From Nannobrachium achirus (Eukaryota > Chordata > Actinopteri > Myctophiformes > Myctophidae), in contig OY997649.1 in the NCBI GenBank assembly GCA_963921795.1, positions 29,639,866 to 29,703,865 of the forward strand: DNA of 64,000 bases, read 5' to 3'. A program made the position numbers and the translations under genes. Positions 48,848 to 64,000 of the stretch are shown one piece after another. How positions within the stretch are numbered: the stretch's first letter is position 1; every line of letters begins with the position of its first letter. The notes beneath the pieces are model-generated. The model was not told the DNA's origin. It did no database searches and saw nothing but the letters and a program-made list of their open reading frames with translations.

Positions 48848-50100
48848 TCAGAAATGAGCCCTGGGGGTCCCTGGGGGTCCCTGGAGGTGGTCCCCGGGCG
48901 GCAGTGCTCGGAGGCCCGCCAGGGACCTCCGGTGGTGGTCCCTGGTGGTCCCTGGTGGTCCCTGGCCGTCCCCAGGCCCTGTTTTGGGGGCCTGGAGCCG
49001 GCCCTGGGGGTCCCTGGAGGTGGTCCCCGGGCGGCAGTGCTCGGAGGCCCGCCAGGGACCTCCGGTGGTGGTCCCTGGTGGTGCCTGGTGGTCCCTGGCC
49101 GTCCCCAGGCCCTGTTTTGGGGGCCTGGAGCCGGCCCTGGGGGTCCCTGGGGGTCCCTGGAGGTGGTCCCCGGGCGGCAGTGCTCGGAGGCCTGCCAGGG
49201 ACCTCCGGTGGTGGTCCCTGGTGGTGCCTGGTGGTCCCTGGCCGTCCCCAGGCCCTGTTTTGGGGGCCTGGAGCCGGCCCTGGGGGTCCCTGGGGGTCCC
49301 TGGAGGTGGTCCCCGGGCGGCAGTGCTCGGAGGCCCGCCAGGGACCTCCGGTGGTGGTCCCTGGTGGTCCCTGGTGGTCCCTGGCCGTCCCCAGGCCCTG
49401 TTTTGGGGGCCTGGAGCCGGCCCTGGGGGTCCCTGGGGGTCCCTGGGGGTCCCTGGAGGTGGTCCTCGGGCGGCAGTGCTCGGAGGTCCGCCAGGGACCT
49501 CCGGTGGTGGTCCCTGGTGGTGCCTGGTGGTCCCTGGCCGTCCCCAGGCCCTGTTTTGGGGGCCTGGAGCCGGCCCTGGGGGTCCCTGGAGGTGGTCCCC
49601 GGGCGGCAGTGCTCGGAGGCCCGCCAGGGACCTCCGGTGGTGGTCCCTGGTGGTGCCTGGTGGTCCCTGGCCGTCCCCAGGCCCTGTTTTGGGGGCCTGG
49701 AGCCGGCCCTGGGGGTCCCTGGGGGTCCCTGGAGGTGGTCCTCGGGCGGCAGTGCTCGGAGGCCCGCCAGGGACCTCTGGTGGTGGTCCCTGGTGGTGCC
49801 TGGTGGTGCCTGGTGGTCCCTGGCCGTCCCCAGGCCCTGTTTTGGGGGCCTGGAGCCGGCCCTGGGGGTCCCTGGGGGTCCCCGGAGGTGGTCCCCGGGC
49901 GGCAGTGCTCGGAGGCCGGGCAGGGACCTCCGGGGACCCCCGCTGGTGGTCCCTGGTGGTCCCTGGCCGGCCAGAGTGGTGCAAAGGCCCGCTTTTGGGG
50001 GCCTGGCGCCGGCCCTGGGGGTCCCTGGGGGTCCCCGGAGCTCCCCAGGCCCGGTTTTTGGGGCCTGGCGCCGGCCCTGGGGGTCCGCGGGGGTCCGCGA
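48848..50100. repeat. GC-rich nested minisatellite
   Basis: Eight units marked by GCAGTGCTCGGAGG at 48900, 49034, 49177, 49320, 49473, 49606, 49749 and 49902. The spacings are 133, 143, 143, 153, 133, 143 and 153 bp. The differences are whole copies of a decamer (GGGTCCCTGG and the related TGGTCCCTGG), so a decamer repeat is nested in a larger unit. Degenerate GCGCCGGCCCTGGGGGTCC material follows to about 50100. Six overlapping frames stay open, but the unit lengths change the frame between units, so this is not a conserved protein repeat. Confidence 0.93.
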
Positions 50101-50492
50101 TGGCACCATCGTGTGCGGGGCGGCGAGCCGGTTCCAACGCTACCATTATTGAAATTAAATTCAATGAATGAAATTAAATTGACCTCCAAATCTTGTTTGA
50201 CTGTTTTGCTTTGATTTGCTTGGGCTCATTATAGCAGATGAGTGTGTCCACATGTATTAGGTATTCCTGTATTATCTCCCGATTTAATAAAATTGATATC
50301 CCTACCCTGAACATTTGTTATCTGTATCATTTTTACATCTATTATTAGTAGGCTATTTTAACTGTAGCATGTTTTAATCTTAACTTTATTTTTAGGGATT
50401 TATTTTAATGCATAGCACCAACTGCACACAACCCAGTTATAAAGTGTAACCTGACACATGCAGTAGAGGAGGATTACTGGGTTACTGTTTGG

Positions 50493-51044
50493 CAGTGGTG
50501 TAAAGTAGGCTAACTAAGTAGATTGTACTCAAGTAGGCCTACTGTACTTAAGTACAGTTTTGAGGTATTTGTACATACTTGAGTATTTCCAATTTCCAAT
50601 ACTTTTACTTCTACAAACATGGTACTTTTACTCCACTACTAATATTTGAAAACTAATTAGTAACTTTTTAGATTTTTATTATTAGGCTATTACATAACAT
50701 AGGCCTACATTAACCCAGATCTAAAAGCTCTCGATGCAACACATTGTGAGCTTGTAGATCAACTTTTTTCAAAAGATTTTGAAAACCTGAAATGGGACAC
50801 TCTGCACAATGAGTAGCCTACTTTTAATTTTGGTACATTGAAGTACATTTTGAGGCCAATACTTTTGTACTTTTACTCAAGTAAATGTTGAATCCCTGAC
50901 TTACATTGAAGTACATTTTGATGCCAATGCTTTTGCACTTCTACTCAAGTACATTTTGAATCCCTGAGAGTAGAGTAGCCTATATTTCTACATTGCAGTA
51001 TTGATACTTTTATTAAGAAATGCGAGTACTTTTTTACACCACTG
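50493..51044. mobile_element. hAT-like element with CAGTGGTGTAA termini and module
   Basis: Starts CAGTGGTGTAAAGTA and ends TTTTTTACACCACTG. A GTTACTGTT direct repeat lies near both ends (50481-50489 and 51045-51053), offset by three bases on the left. A module copy is at about 50718-50768. Same family as 31009-31557. Confidence 0.75.
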
Positions 51045-51461
51045 GTTACTGTTAGGTAACACTGTATCCTTTGAACACACCCCCAATCCATACTCTGAGT
51101 GGGAGGAGCCACTGACGACCGTCTGCCGGCCGCTTCCGTAACTACCTCTACTGTAAACTGCACCTGAACTGCTGAACCAACACTGGATCAAGGATGACAT
51201 CCTCACGACTAGAAGAATCAAGTTTATTTTTAGAGGGCATTCATGCGCTCGGTCCCGACGTCACATGAACATCTCTGATCTCTGGATGCTCTTGAGATCT
51301 GAGAGGAGAGGAGAAAACTTCAGTGTCTACGCACTCTACGGTAGGAGAGTGCAACGAGACCCTGTAAACACGCGACTGTACATTTAGGTTAGGCTGCTTA
51401 CTATATTTGTACTTTATATTATATTTAAGTTATCAATCAAATCCACAACAGCTACCTCACA

Positions 51462-62850
<11,389 letters not shown>

Positions 62851-64000
62851 GGAACAAAACAAATAAACCACTATTAGATATCCTGTGATAGCTGACTCTT
62901 AATGGAAATCATCATGCACTGATGAACTGCAGAAATAGTAGTCCAGGCCTGATACTTATCCTGTCTTTCTCTCTTTTTGTTTTTGAGAAGAGGACAGATA
63001 AGTTAATGCAGTGCCCTGCCTGGCAACCAATGGGATCTGAAGCCGGAGCACTGTAGAAAAGATAACCAATATGTGCTGCTATTTGTTATTCTTTGCATGT
63101 AGAGAATCAGGGGATGGAGGAAAAACAATACTGTATATTGCCTTGACTGCTAAGTTATAGGCTTCTGCACTCTAGAACATCTAGACCAAGTATGTGGCAT
63201 TTGCAATGGTAGAAAGCACTGCAAAGCAGAATGCCTGCAACACTCCAGATTTAACAGATGTACTGTATGAATGAATGAACCATTGTAAAGCGCTTTGAGC
63301 AATTGGAAAAGCGCTATAAAAATGCAATTCATTGTTATTATTATTATTAACAAAAGTCTCAAGGTGCACGGCTCAACAATATCATGAACCTGAGAAAACA
63401 GCCAGCACACAATGAATGTCCTTTTCACATATTTACCTCTCCGGACAGAGCAACATACGCTTTTCAATGCATTTTCAATGGTAGGAAAAACTATGGTGTG
63501 AGACAATGGTACATAGCCTACTGGGTATTGCCATTGTTGTTTGAGACACTTTAATTTCACAGTAGTAATGTTGATGCTTGAACCAAAGTTAAACCTTTAC
63601 AGAAATGCACCTTTAATAGTTAAGGGTCATGAAATGTATAATGTCTTGCCATATAAGAACTGGAATTAATACATATTGAAGAAATGTGCCTTTTCTGGTA
63701 TACTAATGTAATGGCCCATGGCTGTAGTGTCTTGGTAAGGAGGACTTTCATTTGGTTGTGGTTTAGGCCCTATGTGTCTGCATGTAATTCATAAATGGTG
63801 GGGGTCGCTGCTGACATAAACCAATTCTTACAGTATTACAACAATGCTTTTTTTTGTGTGTGTTTCATTCCATTTCCCTTTTCTTCCTATTCCGTAACCT
63901 ACCAATTACATTTGAACTCATCAACTGAAATAATAAGAAAAGAAAAAAAAAGACAAAGAAATACAAAAATTACAAGTTGTCCAGAACAAAGCAGCCCTGG
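62851..64000 (+). other. abcb9 3' flank
   Basis: Probable 3' UTR and downstream sequence. A LINE-type 3' end occurs at about 63278-63352 (GTAAAGCGCTTTGAGCAATT, then AAGCGCTATAAAAATG and (ATT)n). A diverged fragment of the 11638 foldback lies at about 63398-63470. No further gene is recognised. Confidence 0.55.

Larger units (their letters stand above)
42321..51461. other. Intergenic, repeat-dominated region between gin2-like gene and abcb9
   Basis: No real gene seen in 9.1 kb. Contents: a low-complexity transposon (42425-43552), mostly unremarkable AT-rich sequence at 43560-45600, C/CT-rich tracts (45620-46220), a short GC-rich block (46330-46510), palindrome and gap (47035-47842), GGNCACCCCGCC-type repeat (about 47985-48190), minisatellite (48848-50100) and a hAT-like element (50493-51044). 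Confidence 0.6.

Noticed and set aside
48778..50214. Six overlapping open frames of 408-453 codons with Gly/Pro/Trp-rich repeats
   Set aside because: They are a by-product of the GC-rich minisatellite. Unit lengths of 133, 143 and 153 bp change the frame from unit to unit, and all six frames are open at once.

Overview
The window is vertebrate nuclear DNA, most likely from a ray-finned (teleost) fish. It has GT-AG spliced genes with short exons and small introns. Dinucleotide and tetranucleotide microsatellites are very dense, and there are many hAT-type MITEs, tRNA-derived SINEs and an intact BEL/Pao retrotransposon. There are no bacterial operons, CRISPR arrays or phage genes. One assembly gap (200 N, 47490-47689) is present. 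All exon structures below were read by eye from splice sites and reading-frame continuity.

Layout. (1) 131-25464, plus strand: the 3' part of an SLC4 Na+-coupled bicarbonate transporter, closest by remembered sequence to SLC4A5/NBCe2. Its first exons lie before the window. It has two possible C-termini (one ending ETTL) and a candidate 51-nt cassette exon. (2) 27440-30351, minus strand: a complete seven-exon ogfod2 (346 aa, 2-oxoglutarate/Fe(II) oxygenase fold). (3) 30789-42320, plus strand: a complete eight-exon gene (435 aa) derived from a GIN/Gypsy integrase, gin2-like. It starts 437 bp head-to-head from ogfod2 and has lost two of the three catalytic DDE residues. Its fourth intron, otherwise about 125 bp, carries a 7.9-kb BEL/Pao LTR retrotransposon (32949-40887) with identical LTRs, a 5-bp target duplication and a 2128-codon open frame. 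(4) 42321-51461: intergenic and repeat-dominated, with a 1.1-kb low-complexity transposon, C/G-rich tracts, the gap, a perfect 87-bp palindrome and a 1.25-kb nested GC-rich minisatellite open in all six frames. (5) 51462-62850, plus strand: a complete twelve-exon ABCB9/TAPL-like half ABC transporter (818 aa). The ogfod2-abcb9 neighbourhood resembles human 12q24.31 as I remember it.

The genes do not form a pathway: they are a plasma-membrane bicarbonate transporter, an oxygenase, a domesticated integrase and a lysosomal peptide transporter.

The least ordinary signal lies between the exons. A short palindromic module (an AGATCTACAAGC-type arm, a CpG-rich core and the mirrored arm) occurs about 17 times in 64 kb. 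It sits inside several repeat families whose terminal inverted repeats differ, and at least one copy of one family lacks it. A second unusual family has GGG.../ATTCCGA-type termini, 8-bp target duplications and telomere-like or CCACC-rich interiors.
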